In this document: positions 41,731 through 58,100 of the stretch, in pieces
Layout of the letters: each line of letters starts with the position of its first letter
How positions within the stretch are numbered: the stretch's first letter is position 1
Assembly: GCF_000247815.1 (NCBI RefSeq)
Contig: NC_021677.1
Coordinates: forward strand, 12,905,661-12,969,660
Origin: Ficedula albicollis
Lineage: Eukaryota > Chordata > Aves > Passeriformes > Muscicapidae
DNA: 64,000 bases
Direction: 5' to 3'
The notes under the pieces: generated by a model
What the model was told of the DNA's origin: nothing
The model's input: the letters and a program-made list of their open reading frames with translations, nothing else
Database searches by the model: none
Translations under genes and position numbers: made by a program

Positions 41731-44700
41731 TGATAATGTTAGTAAGTAAAATTAGTAAGCTATATGAAGAGAAAGAAGCAAAAGCAGCATGATAACAGGA
41801 GCTGCTCTTCAGGATAATTTTTTAAGTAAGGAACCCCTGGGTATTTGGGATTTGTGAGCAAAACCAGGAAGATTTTTTTGCAAATATGACAGTGGCATAT
41901 GTCTGAATATGAGACAACATTTAACTGGTTTGGATAAAATGCATAGTGTTTGCTATGAAATAGGGGCTTACATCAAAATTTGCAAATAATTCTTTTTTTT
42001 TTTTTTTTACTCCTGTGAAACCACCCCCGCCAAATTGCAAACACAATCATTTATTATTTTCAGAATTTATGAAGATGCTGCAATGCTCACACTACACACT
42101 CTTTGGACCACTGATCCTGTGAAATTAAATCAAAGTACAAATTAAGGAAATATTTTCCCCTTGTTACCAAGTTGTTCACTAGGCACTTGCTTAGACACTT
42201 TGCATATCTACATGGAAGAAAGGCAAATGCTCCTAAATGCTTTTCTATTTCTGAGATACTGAGGCTCCTGGAGGAGAAAATGGTTCATGTTTTAGACTTA
42301 GAAAAATAGACAGTTGTACAAAGAGGGCTTGTTTGAATCTGTACCAAGTGCTCATGCTTAGCCAGAATATATGATGTTCTTTCCTTAGTGTATTCATATT
42401 TCTGCTCCACTCCCTGTGCCCAAGGATTTAAGGAAGGAGGGCAAGATTCCTCCCTCCTTCACTCAGTATGATATAATGGTGGCTTTCTCCATCCACTGAA
42501 AATTCAATTGTGCCTGGAAATTTTATGGAGCTTCAAGCTTCTTTTGTCATATTGGAGCACTACCAAGAAATCCTCAGAGAAGCAGGACCACGGGGTGTTT
42601 TACACCTGGTGGCTGTACATGAGTGTGAAAAAATGTCTTAAACCACTGAATTACTATATTTAATTTTTCAGTCAGTCCAGCTAAAAATAGCTACACATAC
42701 TGACTGATGCTTTCAGCATTTGTGACAATAATTTTCTCATGGGTGAAGATTTTCTGTGTAAAACTGCAGCCCACAATGCTTTTTACAGCCACCTTCTAAA
42801 TTCCTGAAAAATAATGTTTTACTATATAATGGAAATTGTGAAAAGCTCTTAGTTATAACTGCTAATAGGCACCCCTATGTAAAACTCAGGGCATTGTAAA
42901 AGTGGTCAATTGTACAACATCAAAAATCCTAAGTGTAATTTTTTTAAAATAAAGATACTATTCTATAAGAATCAACTACTGTAGTTTGGAAATGTCAGAC
43001 AAGAAAGCCTCATATTTAGCAGTAGGAAAAAAATCCCTAAGTCAGTTGAAAATGAAAAGTTAACAGCTGTGAAGGATACCCAGATTTGTTATTCTGAAAA
43101 TGAGAAGCATACTACATATTAAATATTAGTGTCTTGAAAGGAATGATTTAAATGCTAAGGAAAGATCAGTCCACACACTCCCAGCATAGCTTTTTCAGTT
43201 TCCTCTCTAAAATGTTATGGGGATGCTGGCAACAATGAGATGCACGAAGTGGTTGCCATCAGAAAGTGATGGGGGGGTTCTCAGAGGCATCTTATTCCTA
43301 TCCCACCTGCAGGTGTTGAGTTACTCGAGGGCTGGAGCACCGAATCTCATCCAACACAACTGAAATACCATGCCTAAGTACTTCATCCCAGATTCCTATC
43401 TGTTAGGAGTTATTCTGGAAAATTTAAGGATAACCACTCAAGTATCAGGCGCAATCAGATTAATGGATGTTTAAAACAGTAACTACAATTAATGAAGGCC
43501 ACATTTTAGCATCTGGGCTTATTAATATAAGAAGTTATTTTATCTTTAAATATAAAGATACAATTATTGGATTTGGATTGTTTTGGGGTTTTTAGTTTTG
43601 GGGTGGTGTTTTTGCAATCAAAGGCCTGTAGCAAGAATTCAGGGCAATAAAAATTCCAGTACTTGAGCTTACTCTCTGGATACATTTCTTTGTTTTCAGA
43701 CAGCTTTCACTGTTTTCTGATTTTCATCTTTCTCCTCTCAACTGCCATAGCAACTATTACAAATATTTATGCACGACAAATTCTGGCGTGGAGAGGAATT
43801 CTTTCCTCCGGTACTTACGAAGCACTGTCACAAAAGTAGGTGATGCTTCACCCTGCCTGTGCTACCTGCTGTTTACACCTCTGCACAGGAGGGTGTTAAA
43901 CCAAGTTACCTCACAGGTTTGGATCGTCGTGGCAGCCTGCCAAGGTTGATCTGCCTGAAAATGCATGGTTCCCTTTCACCTGCCTCTTCAGCTGCTCAAA
44001 GCCAACCTTTTTCTGAAGTGCAGGAGAAACCCTCACCCTTTTGTATAAGCAATTATTTGCTATTGGGCGTGTATGAAGCTGTTCAGGCTTTGAGCACATG
44101 GTAGAGGTGCTCCTTTAATAATTCACCTAAGAGGGGTGCAAAGCCCAGGCACTGCTCACGATGTTTGCTTTCTTGCCAGGCAGGGAGGAAATGACACTTT
44201 GAGAGATGGACAGAAATTGGTGGCAGTTTTTCCTCAGCCTGGTGCTTGATTTTCTCCTGTTTCTCCCGTGTTCCTCCCTGTCTTTGCTCACTTAAATCAG
44301 TCCCGTCCTTCACATGATTCCACATTCACTGCTGCTGATGCAATTACAACTACCCTTTTACTCATGTTCTGGCAACTGGTTAAGTATTTGATGATGCCTA
44401 ACACCATTTCTTTCTCTACCATTTAATTTCCCTTGCTTTTGGACAGGTAGAATCTCCCATTTTGCTACAACACTCCATGCAATGTAGCTCAAGTCAAATA
44501 TGAACAAGAAGAGTTAATTTCCTGCACATAAAAAAGACAAATTGTTGACTATTAACTGCAGGGAATCTTGGTGTATTCATTAACTGTATGTCAGACAATG
44601 AGACCATCATCTGTAATGCTGCAGAACTGGGTTCTTAAACTTATGAATTGGAATATGTTCTTCTAAAAGAGTAGGTCAGCGTGTTCACCTCCAAGCCTTA

Positions 44701-46047
44701 ACTGAGGTCCAAAATCAGGTTCAGACAAGAAACTGAACTAGAATCAATAACATTAAACTAGGCCTTACTACTGGAACCAGTCAATCACCAATGGTTATCC
44801 AGCTTGAAACTGGCTTGTAAGTTTAGTTTACTTGGAGCATGGTTCAAAGATACCAGGAACGCACAGATAAAGTTTAAATCTGTGTCAGCTCAAACCATGA
44901 TTTGATATATAGAAAATCACACTCTTTAACCCAAGGAATTTACAAGTAGAAGACAGCAAGCACTGAAAGGGAGACATGGCACTGAGGACTCAGGCACTAA
45001 ATCAATTAATTTAAGAAAATGTGCTAGTGCCAATCCCATGCTGAGGACTCTGAGAACTGACTTTACAGCTAGGTTTTATAGAAAAAGTTATCCTCTGGGA
45101 GACTGAAAAAACTCACCAGTCTAATACAAGGACAAATAAATACACAGATACAGACGAAGCAGATAAATCCCACCATATTATTTAAAACTGTTTCTATCTA
45201 AACTAGCAGACATATACCTGTACCTTTCAGGCCCATGCTTAGCACACACACAGGTAGAATAGTATCAAAGAAAGAAGCAGCAAGTGCTAAACACAAGGTT
45301 TACAGAATCAAGAGAACTACAGTGTGAAAAATGTGAAGGAAAACATCAAAACAGGATCCAGAACTCTTTTTTTCCAAATGGCAAATTGTGAGGCCAAATA
45401 TTTAATTCACAAGCCCCTGATTCTAAAATATCAGCATGAATGAACATGGAACTAAATGTTAAGTACTAACAAGTCATTTTCATCTATTTATATTTGCTTT
45501 CTGAAAATTAATTTAGCTTTGCAATGCATCTAGTTTTCACTAAGGAAAACCAGACACAGGTAAGTTTTTTCTCTTTTACAAAATCCCACTGTGAAACAGT
45601 GGCAAAAGAAGGACATTCAGATGTTTTTGCTCTGAGCCTAGGATCCAATCAAGAAAATTTCATTTTAATAGATCCAATTTTTTGGTAGGAATGAAGATCA
45701 GGTCTTGATTGAATTTGAACCCCTGAATATGACTGCTGAAGGAAACCACAATGCAACCTAAGCTAAGGTAAAATCAGTAATTGTCAACAGGAAGATTAGG
45801 TCTATCCTGCAGATTTCTATCTACTAGAAAACAAGATCTTAACACACTTTCTACAAATTTCCAAAGAATTTGACCACGTCCACCAAAACAGAAGGACCCA
45901 TAAACACTGAGCACATTTTGCAGTTCAAAAGAAGCAGCACCATCTCCCAAAAGTGAGCATCTGTGAAAAGAAAATCTTTTTCTAGAACCTGAACAAAAAA
46001 AAAAAATTATTCACATCATCCAATATTCTCAACAACTGAGATACTTT

Positions 46048-46069
46048 AGTATTTAGTATGCTAAATACT
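46048..46069. repeat. Perfect 9-bp inverted repeat
   Basis: AGTATTTAG-TATG-CTAAATACT, with further ACTTTAGTAT direct repeats on both sides. No function assigned. Confidence 0.85.
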
Positions 46070-47107
46070 TTAGTATGACATAGGTTTTCTGACCTGGAAT
46101 TTAAACAGGGCTTACCTATGATTGTCAGTCCTGCTCAAGAGAGGGTTTAGCTACAGCTACATTCAAAGCTGTCTTGGTGTGTCCATCCCTGTTAGCTACA
46201 TTTCAGTACTGACAACCTCAAATGTTCAAAATTATGAAACCACCTACAGAAAGAATTCTGTTTCCTTTAAAATGTTAATGTTTCTGGGTGGGGGGGGAGA
46301 ATCCTTGTTTAGTTCTCTAATTGGCTGTTGTTCATAATTTTGGATACCAGTCACCAAATGTTTATGAGGCTTTCAAATAATGTTTTTGAATTTTGCAAAC
46401 TACAAATGTATCACATATTTTAACATGGCAACTGGGATTTCAGGTAATGATACAAGTCCAACAGCTGTGGATTATTCATCAATGGTGTCACAGTAAGTGG
46501 CAATGTTTTCAATACATTTTGAGCATGATTTCTAATATAGTTAGCTCAGTCCTGCTGGTGGCTAAGGAAGTAATAGAAATATTGGTTTATGTCATATTTA
46601 ATATAGAACTCTTGCTAATGATTTTCAGGCCTCCATTCAGATGACTGTTAGCTCACTGTGAGCAATGCAAACTTTGAAAACAGATTCCTACCCCTGAAAG
46701 TGCAACTTGAAACCATTAATTAAATCTTACCTTTAATTAATCTTAAAAAGTTTTTCACACACTGGGCAGGGACAATGAGCTAAAAAAAAATCATTCTATA
46801 CTATTTCATATTTGTCTAATTTCTAAGTTTAAAGAATTTCAATACTTATAATTCATGACTCAAAAAAAAAATACCTATAGCTTCAGCTTCTGGTCAATGA
46901 GTCAATACCACAAGCACTCCTAAAATTACAGGAAAACATGACTCTGATCATGTCAAACTCAGATCACCACCATATGTTATAGAAAAGATGTAAGGAGGAG
47001 AGAAAAATCATTGCTAGATACTGTTACAAAGGAATTCCATAAAACAGAAGTCTGCTGATATATCTTCTAACAAATTACATGAACCTTAAATGTTGTGTCA
47101 AAATTAT

Positions 47108-47384
47108 GGGAATCAGGAGCACTTCCCAGATCTGGTGTATCTCAAATTGCCTGTTGGACACATGCACCATGTCTCTGCACACTTTAGTTTCCTATAAAAA
47201 ATGCAGGTGTGCAGGTGGGCAGGGAGTGAAACTGCACTTCCTATGGGAATCAGGAGCCCTTCCCAGATCTGGTGTATCTCAAATGCCTGTTGGGATGGAC
47301 ACACATGCACCATGTCTCTGCACACTTTAGTTTCCTATAAAAAATGCAGGTGTGCAGGTGGGCAGGGAGTGAAACTGCACTTCC
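47108..47384. repeat. Tandem duplication, 137-140 bp unit
   Basis: GGGAATCAGGAGC starts at 47108 and 47245; both copies run through a GTGCAGGTGGGCAGGGAGTG segment. They differ by one substitution and small indels. Confidence 0.94.
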
Positions 47385-47979
47385 ACACCCAGTTTATGGC
47401 CAGAAGTGGGACTAAATTTGGAATCCTTAGCTCAAAAAAAATCTACCACAACACTGCCCCCGCCTTACACCTGCCCCCACCACCCTTTTAAAAGAACGCT
47501 CCGCAAATCGTTAATATCTTCTCTAAATGTGGTGAATTTCATAACTCTGAAGTCCTAAAATCCTGGTGATGAGAGTAGAACCACCTGGCAGATCTAACAG
47601 CCATCCACTCATTCTGTCACATCTGCACCTGGGCCTCAGAGATCTGGATCTATTTCTGACAAGGAAAGACAGGGCATCAAAAGTTGGCCATCAATATGCC
47701 ACTTCAGAAATCTCTATTCTCTGTTTTATATGTGCAAAAGCACACATAAAACCACAGAAATTTTAGCTAAAGATTTCTACAGCAGCCTGCATTCAAATAG
47801 CATCTAAAAAAAAAAAGGAAAAAAGAAAGATTTAGAGTAAAAATGACAATACAGAAAGGAAGGTGTGAAACACATGAAGCCTTTGAAGAACATGACTGTG
47901 CCTATTAGGAACCTTTGACATCCAGCTGAGATTGTGACCGTGGCAACACAATGAAATGCAGCAAGGCATTCTTAGAGGG

Positions 47980-48430
47980 GGTGAAAGAAGAGAAACAAAG
48001 CTGGTGAAAGGTCTGGAGCATAAGTCCGATGAGGAGAGGCTGATGGAGCTGGGGGTGTTTAGCCTGGAGAAAAAGAGGCTCAGGCAGGACCTTATCACTC
48101 ACTACAGCAACATGAAAGAAGGCTACAGAGGGCGGGGATTTTTGTTTGGTTCTGGGGTTTTTTTTGCAAGGAAGAAGCAATAGAACAAGTGGAAATGACC
48201 TCAAGTTGTGCCAGGGGAGGTTTAGATTTAATATAAAGGAAACATTCCTTCACTGAAAAAGTTGTCGAGCATTGGAGCATGCTGCCCAGGGAAGTGTCTG
48301 AGTCACCAGCCCTGAAGGTATTTAAAAGATGTAGCACTCAGGGGCATGGATTCATGGTGGACTTGGCAGTGCTGGGCTGGACTTGATGATCCTAAGGGTC
48401 TTTTCCAAACGAAATGATACTATGATTCTA
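47980..48430 (+). mobile_element. CR1 LINE 3' fragment
   Basis: Reads as the 3' end of an avian CR1 in plus orientation: GAGGAGAGGCTGATGGAGCT, TTTAGCCTGGAGAAAAAGAG, CCAGGGGAGGTTTAGATT, CTGCCCAGGGAAGTG and a tail ending GATACTATGATTCT, the typical octamer-like CR1 terminus. It is 5'-truncated and antisense to SOX6. The open frames in it are degraded. Confidence 0.92.
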
Positions 48431-50415
48431 AAGAACAAACTGTCATGTTTCATACTAACCCAGGGCTGAAGTTTGGAAGCACAATAGAGGAACACATGTA
48501 CAAAACACTGACAAACCTAGAAAGATCTGCAATAGTTTCATGACAATTGGAAGCTGGGCAGAGTCTGTAGCATGTAGATCAGAGACCATAGTTTAACTGC
48601 TGATATTTCAGCAGCACTGCTTGCAATGCACTGTCAATTCCACTGTAGATTATGTTAGGCTGGAAGTGCCATCTCTTAGCCTGCTTGCCAAATATGAGGG
48701 GCAAAACTCAGGTTATAGTTTGAATGTCTTTTTCTTTCATCCAGCTAACACCTAAATTCACCTTGTCTACAATGAGAAGGACAAACAAGCAGCTCAGTTT
48801 AGAGCTCCTGCCAATGTTTTTTTTCAGATCAGCAGTGCTATGCACCCAGCATCTCTTTTCCAGAGATATCTCTTGGCTGCTAAACAAATTCTGGAAATCT
48901 GAATCCATTCATGAACTCGGATTTCTAATGTGGCAAGGCACCATGCCTCAAAGTGCCCCAGTAGCTCTAGAAAGACAGGCACACTGTCCTTAAACTGGCA
49001 CACATCACTGTAGCTTGGGTTACATATGGCAAAGCTTCACTCTGCACTATCCAGTAACAGGGGAGGCTGTCAGTGCCACAAGAGGTATCAAGATACTAAA
49101 TTAAGGATACTAGGAAGAGAATGGATGAATTGAAGGGAATTAGCTAAACCAACAATGGGGTCAGAGGCCTGATGTCATCTAAACCACTCACAGATACACG
49201 TCTGTAAATATCCCCTTGTAACTTTTCACCCAAACTGACCAAAAAATTATTCTTCAACGTGTTGAAATATGAAATGTTGCTGCTGGATGAATGTTTCCTT
49301 ATAAAGCACTTTATAAATAACTGATTGGTCAAAAAGGTATTTGGAAAGTCCATGTATCTCCTGATTCCTTTTTTCTAGAAGAAAAATTGCAAAACAGCCA
49401 TCTGAAAGGTGATTTTTACTTACATTCTGTTTGTTATTTTTCTGTTCACACATGATATAACTGTGGCCAATCAAATTGTATTAAGGAAGAATAAATGAAG
49501 CTCATAAATAATAGCTCCCTAAAGTTTACTGGTCCTATTATTTTGATCCAAGAAAAAAAGCAGACCTTGGATCTGTATGGATGTTTGGATGTTAATGGAA
49601 AAATTCAGACTTGTTTTAAACTTCTTAAGCCATAACTAGAATTTCAGTTTAAAAACATTAAAATTATTCTCAAACAGAAGTAAACTAAGGGGGTAAAATC
49701 CTGCATGATATTCTATCAGAATAGTATGATAATCTTCTGATAGGTAGGGTTCCTATATATGCACATGTGCTCCTCTAATGTACCATAGGGTCGAGAGGAT
49801 CCCAGTGACATCCACTTACATGGTAATCCTGCTAGAGACTCAACCCATCCTGATAAACACTGGTTTCCACCTGGGGCTTGAAACATATAGAGATATATAT
49901 ATAAAACTCACTGAAATGAGTGCAGTGAAGGCTTATATAACATGAAAGACCTTTTCATACAGAAAATGTGAAGTATTTTTCCATTATCATCTGATGGCTG
50001 CCTATGAATAGGATTCTGCTTGCTAAATCTTGAATAGGTTACCATCCCCACGATGGGCAGATATCTGAAAATGCTACAACCTTCTTCAAAGCTCCTAAAC
50101 ACTAAAAACATGGGGAATATGTATCCTTCCTGAGATAATTTTCTCAATATATCCTAAAATTGTATTAAGAGTATAAAATGTAAACACTTATCTGGCAGCT
50201 GCTTGGGGAAAAGACAGCTGTGTTGCAGAAGGGCTAAAAGGGCTTCACGGTCCTTTTCATGTCTCCACACTTTGTTACGGACTTACTGAAATCTCACAAA
50301 TTCAGTCAGAAATCAATCAAGTGTTACCCTGGAATGCAGCATAGGCAGTGCTTATGACACTGGCACTATTTCAGCCATCTCATCCTGTGGTGCAGTGTTC
50401 AATAACCCATGGTCA

Positions 50416-50577
<162 letters not shown>

Positions 50578-51015
50578 TTAGCTCTCATTATGTGCCAGTG
50601 CATATGGGTATGCATCAATACATGCCTTATTTTTTAAATCTGAACAAATAATGAATGCATCTAATTAGAATTTTAGCTCAGGGACAATTTTTTTTTCTTC
50701 TATTTTTTTTTTTTTTACAGATTCTGAATGTTTGCATTTATGAAAATCAGTTTTAAATGTGAAACATATACAGAAACTTTGAGATTATTTTGATCTGCAG
50801 TGCCATAATGCATAAACGATTGTACATGCAAATACAAAACACTCTTGGCAGCACACAGTGCTGATCGATGCTGCTCACTTTGCCTTTCCACTTATTTTCC
50901 AACTTAAACTGAAAAAGACAATCAACATTTGGGAAACATGAAAATTCAGAAGCTGAAATAGGAATTTGTATTAAAATGCACTGGTATTTCAATGGAAAAA
51001 AAAAAAAAAAGCAAT

Positions 51016-51770
<755 letters not shown>

Positions 51771-53381
51771 TTCATACCTCTGTGAAAACACAAGTCTGAA
51801 TTTTATCCAGAGATTTTCGAAGACAAATATTTGAAAAAAGGAATAATAGAGGACAGAACCAATATTATTTCATCTAGAAATTTAAGTTGTACGTCAGTGA
51901 AAAGGGAACTCAAGAAGACAAAAAAAGGAAAAAAGAAAAAAAGGAAAAATAATGCCAACTCCTAGAAAAAACAGAAAGCTTTTGAGAGCTGGAGACCTCC
52001 ATAGGAAACCTGGAACCAGAAAGTGGAAACTGAAAGGTATTTTATATGTTAACCCTGGACAAGGGCACTCTAAAGGCAGTGTAATATTGTCTCTCAATAG
52101 TGGTCTCTGTAGTGCTGTGTATCAGTAGCAAAGTGTTCAATGGTTATCATTAATTTAGCACTCTCATTTGAAGGAACATAGCATGTTTTCCCCCTTGCCT
52201 TGTTGTTACCTCTTCAGATTAAACTTGGCATTATGTTGTACTTGTGAATGAATGGAACCTTGTTGTTCATTACTATGAAACAATATTAAATGTCATGTCA
52301 GCTTGAATTTACAGACGTGAAATACCAGCTTTCAGCTCTACCAACAGTTTCTCCATGTTATGCTTAATGCATTATGCAGAAGTAGAGTGCTGACTGCTGT
52401 TCAGTCTATTGTTCAATGACCTAGTTCTGTGCTGTGCATACATGACACGAGGAGAAAACATTGGGAGATCCTCTCCTGAAAGATGGTAGAAACTTGGAAG
52501 TGTTCTTCAGGACAAAACATGGCCTTGATTCCTCATTGGCTCCACCTCCAACTGCTTCTGCTTTCCAATATTATTATTTTTCTATTGTCATTGTGTTTCA
52601 GCCATGAAACCCCATCAGGAAAAGTGAGAAATTGTTTTGATTCCTCATGCTTTTGGTTCCTTCAGCCATGTGTTTTTTTAAAATTATTCTCTGTTTAATT
52701 TGCAGAGGAAAAGAAAGCTCAGTCTGACACTGGATTTGCCACAACATGCAGCTGAGGCATTTCAGGTACTAAATGCATTTCAAAAAGTTCCTCAGATTCT
52801 CCCAGTTGTCAGACAAAATAACTCTGCATTTTATATTTGGTTAATTACTTCACTTGTTTTCTTCTGTAAGATCCATGGTTGATGAAGGAGCTTACATAGA
52901 CAAAGGAACTCAAGAGAAAAGGAAGAGTTACAAATAAAATTTGACTGCAGAAAGGCACTACAATACCGGAGGCCTGATACTTTACTGAAAAATGTTGTGC
53001 AATGCAACAATACACCTTAATCATCAAGACAGGATCTGCCTTACTGGTAGAGAGAATGAAAAATAAGTTTATCAAGGAGACCGTGTTCCATTGCAAAGGG
53101 CTGATTTGCAGTTGAGATAAAAACAAAGATCAGTGCTAAGAAAACAGCTTTTGGCACATTTATTTTCTCTTCCAAAATATTTGCACTAAAAGCTTTTTCT
53201 TAAGGATGTTAATACAGCACCTGCAGTATTCTTGGAAGAAGAGCCTTTAAGTGTGTTTCAGAAAAAAGGAGAAATACCTTTCTGCTATAAAAATCAACAG
53301 ACCCAGCTACATATCAATATGCACATTTGGAATATCTTTCTAGTCATTCATTCTCTTTGATTTTACCAGAAAATGTTCTGT

Positions 53382-53453
53382 TATAAAAAAAGAAAAGAAA
53401 AAAAAAAAGAAGAAAAGAAAAGAAAAAAAAAAAGAAAAGAAAAAGAAAAAAAG
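53382..53453. repeat. A/G-rich low-complexity tract
   Basis: A-runs broken by single G over about 70 bp. A similar AAAG-rich tract lies at about 60914-60958. Confidence 0.92.
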
Positions 53454-55051
53454 TTTCTGCAAGAATATCAATATTTTGACATGGAAGGAGAAAAGGGAAA
53501 ATTGCATGATAAGATTTAGAAACACTAAAATGAAAGCACTTATGCCATAAAAATACCTGCTCTTGTCAAACAAAGGAGCTGTATTTATAGTTATTTTATA
53601 ACCCACTCCTAATTCATGAGACGCTTTAACAAAGCTAGATATATATTGGTCTTTGAAATTCCTTTTAAAGTCATTCCTTTGCTTGCTTTTTTCTACTGAA
53701 AATTATCATCATGCTGATAGAAAAAAAATGGTCAATATTTGCATTGGTTTTACACAAATTCAGAGAACTTGAAAAAATGGGAAAATATTCCTCAATACTA
53801 AAAATGCTTTTATCTAGTAGATGCCTTTACAATTCCATGAAATACAACAATTTCATATGACATTTATTATAAGAGAAGAAACTTGTCCCAGTAAGCTCAA
53901 ATCTTTTTAGTAGGATTTGCCTTCGCTCCCATCTTGAACTCATCCTAGAGAAAATAGACTAAAAATCTTTTATAAGTATACACTTTTCCCCAAGTATGAC
54001 TGAGAGGAAGATTGATTCTCTACTTCATATTCCTAGAATAAAAAAAAAAAAACAACAGGCATATCTTCATTAAAAATAAATGGTTATACATGAACAAATG
54101 TGTTACCTACACATGCATTACATCTGCACACATGTACATGGATCTATTGCTGCCTGCCTAAACCCCGTTAGTAGTAAATTTTGGTGAGTTTGTAATAAAG
54201 TGCACTGCTTTGGACAGTGCAGGTGTTTTCTCTCCTGTGAAAAGCACTTTTGACCGCTATTTTGAACAGGGTTTTTTTTATTATTATTTTTGTGCTGGCT
54301 ATGGAGCTTTCACTGTATAGTTACTTTAAGTTTTTCCATTGAAATCTCAGTGAAAAAGTTTAGGATGTGACACTGACAATCCTTTCCCGTGACAAGATCA
54401 CCACGGTCAGTTGGAGTTTGCATTAGGAAACTGAAAGCACTTCCCAACACGAATCAGGTCCTTTGTGCTTCTTTATGCTTTGAACACGTAGTAAAAATAA
54501 TCCTTTCTTCAAAATGAGAAAAAGAAGAGGAAAAAGAACCTTCTTAGCAGCCAAACCTTAATTTTCCATTCTGTCATATGATTAGGCACTTATTTATGCG
54601 TTGTCAGTCACAAACATGCAGAAAACGTAGAAGTTATTGAAAAAATTAAAGTCTGCTCAACTGTCTTGCAGGACTGTTGGTTCTCTAAGTGCTTTGAAAT
54701 TATGATGTATGAGGTAGATGTTGCATATTAAATAAAGATATTTAAATTATAAAGCCCCCGTTAGTGAGAGCTGATGAATGTTAAATGTTATGAGCCACAA
54801 GGCTGTGGCATCCATCATATTCACATATTATCACAGTCAGTGATGGAGCAGCCCCAGTGATGACAGATAGACTGCTAGATAGTTATCCCTTATTTCCAGT
54901 GTCGCCACGCAAGCCTTGCAACCCCTTTGGCATTATTTTTAGCTTTGCATTAAATTAGCAACTTTTCCCTCACGTTCTGCCAGAAAGTATCAATTCTTTC
55001 TTCACGTGTGGAAGGTAAAAAGAATGATTCAGTGAAGCAGGGAGTAAAGCA

Positions 55052-55165
55052 AGAGGAAGCCTTAGCCCCTGCCTCGGCAAAGGCTGCAAACTTCAAATGA
55101 CGAGAAACAGAGGAAGCCTTAGCCCCTGCCTCAGCAAAGGCTGCAAACTTCAAATGACGAGAAAC
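55052..55165. repeat. Tandem duplication, 57-bp unit
   Basis: AGAGGAAGCCTTAGCCCCTG starts at 55052 and 55109. The two copies differ only at CTCGGC versus CTCAGC. The minus-strand open frame across it shows the same repeated peptide and is not a recognised protein. Confidence 0.94.
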
Positions 55166-58100
55166 AAATATAAAATTGTGATCTTGTGAAAGAACAGCAA
55201 TGAAACAGTAAGCACACAATAATGGCTTTTCTCTGCACTTAGATAAAAGCTGAATTTTTGATGTGCACAGTATATTTTCATAAAATTTTATATACTATGT
55301 TTTATACACTTATTGGCTATTCCATAATAATGTGTGTGCTAACAGTAAAATTGCTCTTAAATTTATGTGTGTTATTTATACGTTCCCACGTAACAATGCT
55401 TTTTGTTGTAAAAAATATTCTGTTTATTAATGTAACTTTACAACCACTGCATCCAGAATCCGTGGTAAATTAATGACATTTTTATTATTTTATAGTGTCA
55501 TTAAATTTTTACTGATCACTCCATCAAACAGAAGCAATAAAGGCCATAATGCAAACTGGGACACTTAGATCAGGGGAGCAGGAAGGCATTCCATATAGTC
55601 TGAAGCAAACGGCTTGCCATAAATGATATTTATACCATCTTTAAGGATGTGAGAATACTTGGACAAGTTTGGCAAAACTGTTTCTGTAGTACCGTGGATT
55701 GTGTACTTAAATAACAGTTTACTTGCCAGCGAGACAATTTTTTTTTCAAACCAGATGCGAGAAGATGACTGATTGCATCCATCTCTTGAAAAATAATATA
55801 TGAAACGTAATAATACACTGGGCACCCCTCCCTTCTGGATTACCAAGGCTGATCTGACTATACCCATGCCTCAAATTATTTCAACATGCTTGCTTTTTCC
55901 ACATCTGAAATGTATGCTTAGCCTGAAATGGAAAATGGCATGCATGCTGATCGTTGTGTAAAAGATTTAAAATATATATCTTTTTTTGCAAACAAATACT
56001 TTTATTGAAGTAGACGTGTTTGGACAATGATGTAATACCTTTATTTCAATAGTCTAGCATGGAAGCAGTTACCCAACATCAATTTAAAGAGCCAGTTTCT
56101 AGAAATCAGATTAATATGGGTCATTCACAGAAGCCACAGAACACATGACTGAAGGGATATTATTTCTTCTGAGGACAGTGCTTTAGTTAGAATCACTACA
56201 AATAATTATCACGTGTTGTCTTTATGCATGAAATGTATTTCAATTGAATTATTCTATGCTAAACGTTCTAGTAGCTTATTTGCTAACTGTGATCTATTCC
56301 CTTCATGTACCATGGACAGTAAACAACCAGCAAACAAGCTAATGTATTCAAAACATAAAAAGGACATTTTCAGTAGAACACGGAGAAAATTATTCCCAGT
56401 TTGAACAAGGAGGAATTACAACTCCTTTTTTCCCCTCCCTGGAAACTCAAGATACAAATGCCCAAGCTTTTCACCTTCTTCTTACTACTTTTTAACAGCT
56501 AGGACTGAAAAGTTAAATTACCCTCCACTTAGAATCTTTTGCAACATCTTGGCACAGCAGGGATAATTACAAATTGACTTTCAGCCTTATCTCTGGATAT
56601 TTTAGTTATTACGGGTGGGAAGTTTAAACATTAACCTTATTACAACAATGTCAATCAACCTACTGGTGTGCAGGCATGCAACTGCTGGAATTCTTTGGAT
56701 GACAGAGGAGATAAACACAATAGTGGCACTATTGTTACAACTAAAAGCGTGGCCCTTGGTTTTGCCGAACTGTGGTGAATGCCTAGGACTCATTTTCAGT
56801 ATCATAGCACTGGGAGCTGCTCCAAGAAAACAGCAAAATTACATTAGCAAAGCAGGCAAACTTACTGTAGGAATGCTGTTATTTTAAGATATTACAAGAT
56901 ACAAGGTGTACCTCTTCCAAGGATTTACAGGTTTTAGGACTGAAGGATATGCTGACATCTATGATGTTGACACAACCTGCCCTTTCTTTATTTTTTCTCT
57001 AAAAAATTCAATGATCTCAGGGACCAAGAGAGGCGCAGTGAGTGATTTTTCACCCTGAAATACTGCTGCTTCCAGGTTTTGAAGGCTCCTATGCTGTTCA
57101 TAAACTGTTCCAGTAATATCTTAGCATGCTGAACGTACAGCAGGAACCAGCATCCCTGTGACAGACTATAGATTTGCATCACATTGCAGTGCCTCAAAGC
57201 AAACAGCTTGCTTGAAAAGATGTGGGGAGAGAGAAGCCACTAGGTCCCCTTTTAAATATATTCTTCCATCTTAAAGCATAACTGAAAAGTAAGAGGTTAA
57301 AAGCAGATAACAGGAAATTTACAGTAAAATTTCTTTGCCTGCCTGGCAAGCCTCAGCTGGCTTCCATGTGACAATGTGACATGTGCAGGACCATAACAAG
57401 CAGAAAAATACTCCAAAGTTGTTCAGAAACAGAATTTCACAGTGATTGCCACATTATGAGGCTTCTTTCTCCAGAACCAGGTTCTGGAGTCAAAATTGAG
57501 AATTGTAATTTCATCAAAATTTAAAGTGTCTAGGAAAAAATTCTAGTTTAGAAGCCAGTGGGCTAAAGCCAAAAAAAAAAAAATCCCCAGATAAGTAAAT
57601 GCCAGCGTATATAGCCTACTTGCAAACACTCTCTTCAGCTAATTATTTTGGAAGCCTGATTTTAAGGATCAGAATTCCAAGAGCTTCTTCTCAGCTAGTG
57701 TGAGCTGTAGCCATCTCGATCTTGAACATAAATAAGAAGGGTTTAAATGAATTCTCTGATTATCAGGAGCATTCAGCAGATACTAAGACGTTTATAGGCT
57801 TCAGTGCACAGAAGCCTGCTTTTAGTAGGAAGGGTATCAACACAAAACTATTTTTTTAAAGACCAAAGAAATAAAGAACTGATAGCAAATATTTCCACCT
57901 AAGGAGAATATTATGCCCTCCTGCACGTGAAATATTGCCATCTCCATAACTATTGCCATGCTTGCAGGCACTCCTAAGCTACGGATCTGCCCTGGTTAGA
58001 TTACTTTCAACAGGATTACTGCATTTACTGAGCCCCCTTAACCAAATGCTTTATGTCTTTGTTCATATGGTTTTAATATGGTTTTAACCAATTGCAAGGT